Positions 1 through 5,760 of a DNA stretch of 6,032 nucleotides are shown in pieces. The notes under the pieces are model-generated. The model was not told where the DNA came from and ran no database searches. It worked only from the letters and a program-made list of their open reading frames with translations. Source of the DNA: Deltaproteobacteria bacterium (GTDB lineage: Bacteria > Desulfobacterota > DSM-4660 > Desulfatiglandales > Desulfatiglandaceae); NCBI GenBank assembly GCA_021159825.1, contig JAGHDR010000090.1, forward strand, positions 1 through 6,032. Reading direction: 5' to 3'. Position 1 is the stretch's first letter. The number at the start of each line of letters is the position of its first letter. The position numbers and the translations under genes were made by a program.

Positions 1-44
1 AACATAATCTACTCCTTTTTATTATAGTTAGGGTAGACTATGTT
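1..44. repeat. Imperfect inverted repeat at the left window edge
   Basis: AACATAATCTAC at 1-12 pairs with GTAGACTATGTT at 33-44, matching 11 of 12 positions, around a 20-base T-rich loop. The left arm begins at the first base of the window, so the repeat may extend further left. It could be an operator, or a weak terminator of an upstream gene, since T-rich sequence follows; the sequence does not decide which. Confidence 0.4.
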
Positions 45-239
45 ATGTTTTCCATTTCCATTTGTTCAGCAATATTTTTTACTGTTATTTCAAATATTTA
101 AAACACCTATTCCACTGAACCAGTGCCAAGAGTTGGGAGTCTATGAGAATTGAGGGGATGAGTCAAGAGGTAAAAAACAGCCATCATGTTAGAATTTATC
201 AACAATTAACATGGAATTACCAAAAATTTAAAATTGGCG

Positions 240-266
240 TTGATTTTTGCTTAGATATGTTATATT
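240..266 (+). promoter_or_regulatory. Weak candidate sigma-70-type promoter for the helicase gene
   Basis: TTGATT at 240-245 and TATATT at 261-266 resemble -35 and -10 hexamers, but the 15-base spacer is shorter than the usual 17. If real, transcription would start near 273 and leave a leader of about 87 bases before the ATG at 360. The TTG codon at 267 would then lie upstream of the transcript start. This is inference from hexamer likeness only. Confidence 0.25.
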
Positions 267-359
267 TTGAAAAGTTTTAAATTTACCAACAAACTGAATG
301 CCGTGTGCTTAAACTCCGCATCCGGATTCCAGCAAACGAAAGGTTTAGCGTTATACTAT

Positions 360-2162
360 ATGGATTTTGAAACTTTAGGCTTAGAGCCACATCTTATCAG
401 AGCAGTTCAAAAATTAGGTTTTAACGAACCCACGCCCATACAGGAAAAGGCCATTCCCGCCATTATTGAAGGCCACCGGGATCTGGTGGGTCTGGCCCAG
501 ACCGGAACCGGCAAAACAGCGGCCTACGGCCTGCCCCTGCTACAGTTAATCGATTTTTCGAGGCCACAGGTTCAAGGACTGATCCTGTGTCCCACCCGTG
601 AGTTGTGCGTACAGATTTCAAAGGATTTGGTCCGCTACAGCCGATACGTCAAAAATGCAAAAATCGTCGCAATCTATGGGGGCACGAGCATGGAACCCCA
701 GATCCGGCAGATCAAGAACGGCGCCCAGATTATCGCGGCCACTCCGGGCCGGCTTCTGGACCTGATTCACAGGGGCATCGTTAACCTGAAGCGCATCGAT
801 TATGTGGTTCTCGATGAGGCCGATGAAATGCTCACCATGGGGTTCCTGGAAGACCTGAACGAAATTCTGGCCAAAACCCCTTCAGAAAAAAGAACCTGGC
901 TTTTTTCCGCCACCATGACGGCGCCGGTTGCCAGAATTTCCCAAAATTACATGAAGGACCAGGTGGAAATTACCATCGGACGAAAAAACAGCGGCGCCGG
1001 GAACATCTCCCATTTCAAATATGTGGTCATGGAAAAAGACCGCTATCCTGCGCTTAAACGGATCATCGACTATCATCCCAATATTTTCAGTCTGGTTTTC
1101 TGCAGAACCCGGAGAGAAACCCAACAGGTGGCCGAGAAACTCATCAAAGACGGGTATAACGCGGAAAGCCTGCACGGTGAACTGTCCCAAACCCAGCGGG
1201 ATTACGTCATGGGGCGGTTCAGGGAAAAAAGCCTGCAGATCCTCGTGGCCACGGACGTGGCCGCACGCGGGCTGGATGTGGATGATATCAGCCATGTCAT
1301 TCAGTACAATCTTCCCGATGAACCGGGTGCCTACACGCACCGAAGCGGCCGAACCGCAAGGGCCGGAAAATCAGGGACTTCCATCGTCCTCATCAATACC
1401 CGGGAAAATCGAAAACTGAGTCATGTGGAACAGGTTACAGGGGTCCGGTTTCAACACGAGAAAGTCCCCAGCGGTCGCGCCATCTGCGAGAAACAACTCT
1501 ACGGGATGGTGGAAAGACTGGTGGCGACTGACATCAATCATGAAGACATTGCCGCTTTTCTTCCCCCCGTGTACGACACACTGGCCGCGCTTTCAAAAGA
1601 AGAGTTGATCCAGCATTTTGTATCCATCGAATTCAATCGGTTCCTGGACTACTATAAGAACTCTGGGGATATCAATGCCCGCACCCCTCAGAAGAAGGCA
1701 TTTCAGAAAAAGGGGTCCATAGGGAAAAGAGCCCCCATTGGAAAAAGAGCCTCAAAGGGTTTTCAGGAAAAGCCGGCTCAGATCCGGAAGCTGTTCCTCA
1801 ATATGGGGCAACTGGACGATATTCAGAAGGGGGCCATCACGCGACTGGTGTGCGACAAATCCGGCATTCACTCCAGTCAGATTGGAAAAATAGAGGTCAT
1901 GAGAGAATTTTCCTTCCTGGAAGTGGATGCCGATTCAGCAGACCATGTCATGAAATCCATGAAAGGGGCCAGTCTGGACGGCAAAAGGGTTTCCATGGGC
2001 TATGCGGAAAAAAAGGCCGAAAAATCGAGCAGATCGGGTAAAAAACGGGGGTCTAAGAAAAAATGGACGGCCAAAAACGGAAAGGCATCAAAAAGGGTGC
2101 CCAGGTTTCCATCGTCACGAAACCGGACCAGCGATCGGGCAAACGAACGGTGGGGATCGTGA
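360..2162 (+). CDS. deaD: DEAD-box ATP-dependent RNA helicase, DeaD/CsdA type
   Basis: This 600-residue cytoplasmic RNA helicase is expected to unwind RNA duplexes using ATP, in ribosome assembly, mRNA decay or cold adaptation. The motifs appear in order: Q motif GFNEPTPIQ (20-28), motif I AQTGTGKT (46-53), PTREL (78-82), TPGR (128-131), DEAD (152-155), SAT (183-185), ATDVAARGLD (297-306) and HRSGRTARAG (327-336). A linker with a small internal repeat (IGKRAPIGKRAS, near 454-465) leads to a DbpA-like RNA-binding domain at about 475-550 and a Lys/Arg-rich tail. The ATG at 360 is preferred over the in-frame TTG at 267 because the family N-terminus begins at MDFETLGL and the extra 31 codons look non-coding. 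AAAGG at 339-343 is a weak, rather distant ribosome binding site. The last 33 codons overlap ywbE in another frame. DbpA itself is less likely given the length and long linker. Confidence 0.95.
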   Translation: MDFETLGLEPHLIRAVQKLGFNEPTPIQEKAIPAIIEGHRDLVGLAQTGTGKTAAYGLPLLQLIDFSRPQVQGLILCPTRELCVQISKDLVRYSRYVKNAKIVAIYGGTSMEPQIRQIKNGAQIIAATPGRLLDLIHRGIVNLKRIDYVVLDEADEMLTMGFLEDLNEILAKTPSEKRTWLFSATMTAPVARISQNYMKDQVEITIGRKNSGAGNISHFKYVVMEKDRYPALKRIIDYHPNIFSLVFCRTRRETQQVAEKLIKDGYNAESLHGELSQTQRDYVMGRFREKSLQILVATDVAARGLDVDDISHVIQYNLPDEPGAYTHRSGRTARAGKSGTSIVLINTRENRKLSHVEQVTGVRFQHEKVPSGRAICEKQLYGMVERLVATDINHEDIAAFLPPVYDTLAALSKEELIQHFVSIEFNRFLDYYKNSGDINARTPQKKAFQKKGSIGKRAPIGKRASKGFQEKPAQIRKLFLNMGQLDDIQKGAITRLVCDKSGIHSSQIGKIEVMREFSFLEVDADSADHVMKSMKGASLDGKRVSMGYAEKKAEKSSRSGKKRGSKKKWTAKNGKASKRVPRFPSSRNRTSDRANERWGS

Positions 2163-2254
2163 AAGACATCCTGACGAACTCGCCCACCCATCCTCACGGC
2201 ATCAAGGTACGACTGGTGGACGGTCAGGTGGGTCGGGTTAAAGAGGTATTATAA
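2063..2254 (+). CDS. ywbE: YwbE family small protein (DUF2196)
   Basis: This 63-residue protein matches the conserved YwbE family over its whole length as I know it. Hallmarks are the start MDGQKRKGIKKGAQVSIV, the segment DQRSGKRTVGIVKDILTNS at about 22-40, then SPTHPHGIKVRL and a final DGQVGRVKEVL. The molecular function of the family is not established; the compact basic, beta-rich look suggests a nucleic-acid or ribosome-associated role, which is inference. The ATG lies inside the helicase gene, shifted by two bases from its frame, so 100 bases are read in two frames. GGGGG at 2047-2051 is a plausible ribosome binding site 11 bases upstream. It must be co-transcribed with the helicase and probably depends on passage of ribosomes translating it. 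It was chosen as the real gene because of family identity, in contrast to the other open frames in this area. Confidence 0.92.
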   Translation: MDGQKRKGIKKGAQVSIVTKPDQRSGKRTVGIVKDILTNSPTHPHGIKVRLVDGQVGRVKEVL

Positions 2255-2260
2255 CCAAAA

Positions 2261-2287
2261 GGGCAGACCACACAGGTCTGCCCCTAC
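2261..2287 (-). repeat. REP-like hairpin with 5' GTAG
   Basis: GGGCAGACC (2261-2269) and GGTCTGCCC (2275-2283) form a perfect 9-bp inverted repeat around a 5-base loop. On the minus strand the stem is directly preceded by GTAG (complement of 2284-2287), the tetranucleotide that flanks bacterial REP hairpins recognised by RAYT transposases. The position, just after a stop codon and between convergent genes, is typical of REPs. No T-run follows, so it is not called a terminator, although it could protect the 3' end of the mRNA. Only one copy is visible in the window. Confidence 0.6.
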
Positions 2288-2333
2288 CCACCCAATCATT
2301 TGATTCGTACATTCCCGTGTCCGCCCTCAGAAC

Positions 2334-2377
2334 AAAAAAACGCCCACCCGGGACATCCCAGGTGGGCGTTTTTATTT
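2334..2377. terminator. Bidirectional rho-independent terminator
   Basis: CGCCCACC at 2341-2348 pairs with GGTGGGCG at 2361-2368. The stem is extended by an A-run on the left (2334-2340) and a T-run on the right (2369-2373, then ATTT). Inside the loop, GGG and CCC (2350-2352 and 2357-2359) can pair again. The A-run reads as T on the minus strand, so the hairpin can end transcription from both the helicase-ywbE side and the sat side, as expected between convergent genes. Confidence 0.9.
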
Positions 2378-2412
2378 GTTGACCAATTACCGCTGATCCA
2401 TACGAATCAGAA

Positions 2413-3603
2413 TTATTTAGCAGCTTCCGACTGATAGTAACCCATCAGAATCTTAGCCACTTCCGGACGCGCAAACTCAGGCGGCAGATCCTCGCCGGCG
2501 GCCAGCATCTCACGAACCTTGGTACCTGACAAGAAGACCCAGTCTTCTTTGGTATGATCGGTCACGCTACCCATCATGATCACCTTTTTCAACTTCTTGG
2601 AGTAGGCGGTATGATCGCCCCGATAGATATCGATGAGCAAATCGTCCTTGGTAACGTCGTCAAAAATGGTCTGAGCGTCGAAACCACCATAGTAATCGCC
2701 GACACCCGCGTGATCACGGCCCACGATCAGGTGGGTACAACCCATGTTCTGGCGGAATACGGCGTGGAGCACGGCCTCTTTGGGACCGGCGTAGAGCATA
2801 TCAAAACCGTATCCCGTAATCATACAAGTGTTGGGCTCGAAGTACAACTCAACCATCTTGCGGATAGCGGCGTCGCGCACGTCGGCAGGAATGTCGCCCG
2901 GTTTCAGTTTACCCAGCAGCATATGGATAACAGCACCGTCGGCGTTTACCGTTTCCATGGCCATTTTGGTCAGACCCTCATGAGCGCGATGCATGGGGTT
3001 ACGGGTCTGGAAAGCCACGACCGTTTCCCAGCCCAGTTTGCCGATTTCATCCCGGATCTGCACGGCGGTCCGGAAAGTTTCGGGGAATTCCTTGTCAAAA
3101 TAGGAATAATTGAGCACCTGGATAGGACCGGAGATGCCGATTTTACCGACGGTGTTAAAGGCGTTGACGCCGGGATGATCCATGTCGAGGGTGCGAAAGA
3201 TGCTCTCGGTCATTTCCTTCATTTCCGCATCGGTGTATTCTTCGATGGCTTCCACATCCTGAATGGCGATCACGGGATTGCCTTCCACATTGGGATCCAG
3301 AAGGGCAATGCGTTTGGCATCTTTAACGGCGCCGGCGTCTTTCACCATGTTGAGCACGGGGGTGGGCCAGAAAAAGCCGTTTGCCATGTGCATGTCCTTG
3401 GCCACGGCCATGGCATCGGCTTTGTTCATAAAGCCGGTCAGCGGATTAAAGTATCCGGAGCCCAGCATAACGGCGTTGCCGGCAGCAGCGGAACTGATGA
3501 CGATGGAGGGCAGCCCTGCGGCTTCCTTGATCAGCCCGGCACGTTTGGCGTCATCTTCAACGTACAAGGGGTTTAGCGTTTCGGATCCATGGGGTTTAAT
3601 CAT
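2413..3603 (-). CDS. sat: Sulfate adenylyltransferase (ATP sulfurylase)
   Basis: This 396-residue cytoplasmic enzyme makes adenosine 5'-phosphosulfate and pyrophosphate from sulfate and ATP, the first step of dissimilatory sulfate reduction; in sulfur oxidisers the homologue runs the other way. An N-terminal PUA-like domain (to about 165) precedes the catalytic domain. That domain carries QTRNPMHRAHE (199-209), with the nucleotide-binding QxRNP and HxxH elements, GRDHAGVGDYY (295-305) and FLSGTKVREML (357-367). The length fits single-domain prokaryotic Sat with no fused APS kinase. The ATG at 3603 is supported by AGGAGG seven bases upstream and by the typical MIKPHGSETLNPLY start. It appears monocistronic: a terminator lies downstream, and a decayed transposase, not apr or qmo genes, lies upstream. 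Together with the other genes it points to a sulfate-reducing Desulfobacterota host. Confidence 0.97.
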   Translation of the reverse strand: MIKPHGSETLNPLYVEDDAKRAGLIKEAAGLPSIVISSAAAGNAVMLGSGYFNPLTGFMNKADAMAVAKDMHMANGFFWPTPVLNMVKDAGAVKDAKRIALLDPNVEGNPVIAIQDVEAIEEYTDAEMKEMTESIFRTLDMDHPGVNAFNTVGKIGISGPIQVLNYSYFDKEFPETFRTAVQIRDEIGKLGWETVVAFQTRNPMHRAHEGLTKMAMETVNADGAVIHMLLGKLKPGDIPADVRDAAIRKMVELYFEPNTCMITGYGFDMLYAGPKEAVLHAVFRQNMGCTHLIVGRDHAGVGDYYGGFDAQTIFDDVTKDDLLIDIYRGDHTAYSKKLKKVIMMGSVTDHTKEDWVFLSGTKVREMLAAGEDLPPEFARPEVAKILMGYYQSEAAK

Positions 3604-3610
3604 TACATAG

Positions 3611-3616
3611 CCTCCT
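3611..3616 (-). promoter_or_regulatory. Perfect Shine-Dalgarno of sat
   Basis: The plus strand reads CCTCCT here, so the sat mRNA carries AGGAGG with a 7-base spacer to the ATG at 3603. It is the strongest ribosome binding site in the window, in line with the high Sat levels expected in a sulfate reducer, and it fixes the start codon. Confidence 0.9.
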
Positions 3617-3824
3617 AAAATTTCAAATGATATGGGTTAATAAAAAAAAATAACGCTTCCAACATCATGGCTGCATTTCCATGCAGACCATCGGGTCCCA
3701 AAAAACCATTCGATACAGGCGATACACCCCCGCATCTATACATCAGATGTCAACTATCATGTTCTCAAATACATGTCAATAATAAGTTTGGGACTAAGCG
3801 GGACGTCCATAAAATCATAAAATA
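3617..3824 (-). promoter_or_regulatory. sat upstream region with scattered promoter-like and repeat motifs
   Basis: No gene is seen here. On the minus strand, TTGACA occurs twice (3779-3774 and 3753-3748), 26 bases apart, but neither has a good -10 at proper spacing. TGTATCG is repeated in tandem (complement of 3711-3726), and CTGCAT/ATGCAG (3671-3676, 3681-3686) can form a small hairpin in the sat leader. Near 3790-3808, GGGAC recurs in GGGACTAAGCGGGACGTCC just beyond the 3' end of the transposase remnant and may mark the right end of that element. The sat promoter is probably in this stretch but cannot be placed with confidence. Confidence 0.35.
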
Positions 3825-4344
3825 CTATTCATCCAGCAGTTGAAATCCATTTTCATCAGCAATCTTCCGGCCCGGTTTTACTGAAATACTCACGGCAGGT
3901 TGGGTCAATCCCAGCGCCTTTGCCAGTGACGTTGCCGTTATGCCAAGGAACGTTCCCAAGCTCTCTGACCGCCCAGTAACAAAACAGGCTCCCGACCTTT
4001 ACGTTCTGCCTGTATTTCCCCGGGGAAGATATGCGCTTTGTAGCGGTTCTGGAAGAGCTGACCATGTTTCGGTGCCGGTGATTGTATTTCAGCGCGTCTC
4101 CTGTAAGAAGTCGCCTCATGATCGTGGCGATAGGAACAATCCCGGTTCGAAGCAAAAGATGTGCATGATTTGGAATTAAAGCCCACGCGTAACACCCGGT
4201 TTTGCATTCGGGTAGAATAGAGACTATCAGTTCTATAAAATCATCCCTGTCAGAATCATCTTCAAAGATCTTCTTTCGCTCTATCCCCCTGATAATAATG
4301 TGGTGAAGAGCACCGGGTGCGTCAATACGGGCTTGTCTTAGCAT
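3825..4344 (-). pseudogene. Decayed REP-associated tyrosine transposase (RAYT, IS200-like HUH)
   Basis: The N-terminus, MLRQARIDAPGALHHIIIRG and onward, is that of a RAYT-type Y1 transposase, with the HUH motif in PNHAHLLLR (His60, His62). The frame is intact to about residue 92 (NHRHR). Near 4067 the family sequence moves to another frame (HGQLFQNRYKAHIF). A large internal segment is then missing, and the first frame resumes with SLFCYWAVREL. Near 3954 it shifts again, and the third frame gives the helix-turn-helix end TSLAKALGLTQPAVS, closing with TAG at 3827-3825. Intact relatives of this subtype are roughly 300 residues, so well over a hundred residues are lost. Where relatives often have TGYA, this copy has TGDA (81-84), possibly a lost catalytic Tyr; that reading is tentative. 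No clear ribosome binding site precedes the ATG. It cannot make active enzyme. Confidence 0.9.
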
Positions 4345-4369
4345 GTGGCCATGCTATGAAAAGAAACAG

Positions 4370-4408
4370 GAGTCAAGTACCTCCGGCTGTGCCGGAGGTA
4401 CTTGACTC
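4370..4408. repeat. Perfect 18-bp-stem hairpin, likely REP-like partner of the RAYT
   Basis: GAGTCAAGTACCTCCGGC (4370-4387) and its exact complement at 4391-4408 flank a 3-base loop (TGT). It lies 25 bases upstream of the transposase start, where RAYT genes usually carry their own hairpin substrate. No T-run follows on either strand, so a terminator is unlikely. Its sequence is unrelated to the GTAG hairpin at 2261-2287. The hairpin is perfect even though the neighbouring transposase is badly decayed. Confidence 0.75.
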
Positions 4409-4434
4409 AGCCGACGCAAAAAGCCGCGCGGCTG
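4408..4434. repeat. Small G+C-rich palindromic cluster beside the long hairpin
   Basis: AGCCGCGCGGCT at 4422-4433 is a perfect 12-bp palindrome. CAGCCG at 4408-4413 can alternatively pair with CGGCTG at 4429-4434, directly next to the right arm of the long hairpin. The rest of the spacer to about 4560 shows no gene or clear motif. This could be part of a composite REP-type unit. Confidence 0.4.
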
Positions 4435-4564
4435 ATTAGCGACGTTAGCAGGAACTCGGTATCAGACCGACAGACGGAACTGACATCTGCAACCCGAAAA
4501 CCAATACCCTGGATTCAAAGATCCATTTTTCACGCCAATCCGCATGGCCATCCTTTACCATACT

Positions 4565-4607
4565 ATAAAATGGCCTTGACTATTTTACACTAAAGGATAA
4601 AATGGCC
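4565..4607 (+). promoter_or_regulatory. 11-bp direct repeat around the ATPase promoter and start, possible operator
   Basis: ATAAAATGGCC occurs at 4565-4575 and again at 4597-4607, 32 bases apart, about three DNA turns. The first copy overlaps a -10-like TATAAA (4564-4569); the second overlaps the end of the ribosome binding site AAAGGA (4592-4597) and the region before the start at 4610. TTGACT at 4576-4581 lies between them, with TAAAAT at 4598-4603, but that pair would start transcription at about the ATG itself. Regulator binding is inference from repeat geometry. Confidence 0.4.
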
Positions 4608-4609
4608 AC

Positions 4610-5752
4610 ATGCGCTATATTACAAAAAATGTAATTCAAGATCTGCAAAAAAAGATGGTATTCATCGGGGGGCCGAGACAGGTCGGAAAAACGACCCTTG
4701 CCAAGGCCCTTCTTTCCGAAACCTTTCACCAAGGGCGCTTTTTCAACTGGGACTTCGATGAAGACCGCCGAGACATTCTGCAAAAAAAGTGGAGCCATAA
4801 CAACACGCTACTCGTATTTGACGAGCTCCACAAGTACCCGCGATGGAAAGGGTGGATTAAGGGGATCTATGATGTCTTTCATGAAACCCATTCATTTCTT
4901 ATTACCGGATCTGCGCGCCTTGATGTCTACCGGCGGGGCGGCGACTCACTTATGGGCCGTTATCATTACTGGCGCTTGCACCCTTTTACCCTGGATGAAA
5001 TACCCGAAGGCATATCAGCGGAAGACGCCTATGAGCGCCTCATGACGGTCGGAGGGTTTCCGGAACCCTTCCTTGAGGCGAATGAGCGTGCAGCAAGGCG
5101 CTGGCGCCGTGAAAGGTTTGATCGGGTATTGAGCGAAGATGTGAGGGATCTGGAATCCATCAGAAACATTCAGATGCTCAGTCTGTTCCTGGACCTGTTG
5201 CGCCATAGAGTGAGCGGTCTGATCACCCTGTCCAATTTGGCTGGAGATCTCCAGATTTCCCATAAAACAGCCAAATCGTGGCTGGAAGTTCTGGAACGAA
5301 TGTACCTTGTTTTTTCTGTCCGTCCATACACCCGGTCTCTGCCCCGAGCTATTCAGAAGCCTCCGAAAGTATATTTCTTTGACAACGCGGATGTACTCGG
5401 AGATGAGGGGGCACGGTTCGAAAATCTTGTGGCGACCACGCTTTTGAAACGAATTCATTTCCTGGAAGATCGGGACGGCTATCGGTATGAACTCCGGTAT
5501 ATCCGCGATAAAGAAGGTCGGGAGGTGGACTTTGCCGTCTTGAAGGAGGGGTTGCTGGAAGAGTTGGTGGAAGTCAAATATTCGGATGAAAATATTTCCA
5601 GATCCCTTTTGTATTACACGCAGCGACTCAAGCCTCAAAAAGCAACGCAGGTGGTGGCAAAATTGAAACGGCCATACGACAAAAACGGCATCAGTGTCAC
5701 TGATCCCCTGTCTTATTGCCGGGCTTTTTCTTTTGATAAGGTCTTACAATAA
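4610..5752 (+). CDS. AAA-type ATPase with DUF4143 domain
   Basis: This 380-residue protein belongs to the widespread AAA_14/DUF4143 ATPases, whose cellular role is not known. The N-terminal half has Walker A GPRQVGKTT (21-29), Walker B LLVFDE ending at Asp71-Glu72, and ITGSARLD (98-105) as the sensor-like strand. The DUF4143 half contains a winged-helix-like stretch (about 205-240, LSNLAGDLQISHKTAKSWLE). Near the C-terminus, GREVDF (303-308) and ELVEVKYSD (318-326) give Glu305, Asp307 and Glu321-x-Lys323, a PD-(D/E)XK-like pattern that hints at nucleic-acid binding or cleavage. Length and domains look complete, with no frameshift. The start at 4610 fits the usual family opening and has AAAGGA 12 bases upstream. 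Such genes are patchily distributed between strains, suggesting horizontal transfer. It ends eight bases before pbpC, so it may drive that gene's expression. Confidence 0.9.
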   Translation: MRYITKNVIQDLQKKMVFIGGPRQVGKTTLAKALLSETFHQGRFFNWDFDEDRRDILQKKWSHNNTLLVFDELHKYPRWKGWIKGIYDVFHETHSFLITGSARLDVYRRGGDSLMGRYHYWRLHPFTLDEIPEGISAEDAYERLMTVGGFPEPFLEANERAARRWRRERFDRVLSEDVRDLESIRNIQMLSLFLDLLRHRVSGLITLSNLAGDLQISHKTAKSWLEVLERMYLVFSVRPYTRSLPRAIQKPPKVYFFDNADVLGDEGARFENLVATTLLKRIHFLEDRDGYRYELRYIRDKEGREVDFAVLKEGLLEELVEVKYSDENISRSLLYYTQRLKPQKATQVVAKLKRPYDKNGISVTDPLSYCRAFSFDKVLQ

Positions 5753-5760
5753 TTCCGCAA

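Larger units (their letters stand above)
1..359. other. A+T-rich intergenic leader upstream of helicase, no convincing gene
   Basis: The stretch is clearly richer in A and T than the helicase coding region that follows. It contains two short open frames on the + strand, 40-153 (37 codons) and 143-280 (45 codons). Neither has a well-spaced ribosome binding site or a recognisable product, so they are not called. The region contains an imperfect inverted repeat at its left end and a weak promoter-like pair near 240-266. Genes for DeaD/CsdA helicases often have long regulated 5' leaders in other bacteria, so part of this could be transcribed leader; nothing here proves it. Confidence 0.6.
4341..4613. 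repeat. 12-bp inverted repeat covering both divergent start codons
   Basis: GCATGTGGCCAT (4341-4352) and ATGGCCACATGC (4602-4613) are exact reverse complements. Read outward, both the transposase remnant and the ATPase gene begin with ATGGCCACATGC, where the second ATG is the called start and the first, eight bases upstream, is out of frame with it. The hexamer ATGGCC or its complement also occurs at 4544-4551 (as ATGGCCAT) and 4570-4575. The arms could be a shared regulator site, ends of an inserted unit, or coincidence. Confidence 0.5.

Noticed and set aside
235..250. Sigma-54-like TGGC...TTGC sequence upstream of the helicase
   Set aside because: The GG and GC doublets are separated by 11 bases instead of the required 10, and the rest of the match is poor.
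143..280. 45-codon open frame upstream of the helicase (starts MRIEGMSQEV)
   Set aside because: The purine-rich GGGAG is only three bases from the ATG, the composition matches the A+T-rich spacer, and the product is unrecognised. It could be a leader peptide, but the evidence is too thin.
267..359. TTG-initiated N-terminal extension of the helicase
   Set aside because: The 31 added residues do not resemble the family N-terminus, the TTG overlaps the candidate -10 region, and ATG 360 gives the normal start.
882..1340. 152-codon antisense frame within the helicase
   Set aside because: It is a shadow of the conserved helicase core and does not resemble any protein family.
2002..2241. Third open frame (79 codons) through the helicase-ywbE junction
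   Set aside because: Its product is low-complexity, rich in Arg, Gly and Lys, with no family likeness, whereas the other two frames are both explained by known proteins.
2554..3576. 340-codon open frame on the + strand opposite sat
   Set aside because: It is a mirror of the sat coding strand, rich in His and Gly, with no known family, while sat on the other strand has all family motifs and a perfect ribosome binding site.
4402..4593. 63-codon open frame in the spacer before the ATPase gene
   Set aside because: It starts inside the arm of the long hairpin, has no ribosome binding site, and its sequence looks random.
5015..5638. 207-codon open frame on the - strand inside the ATPase gene
   Set aside because: It lies antisense to a well-conserved DUF4143 region and shows no domain or start signal of its own.
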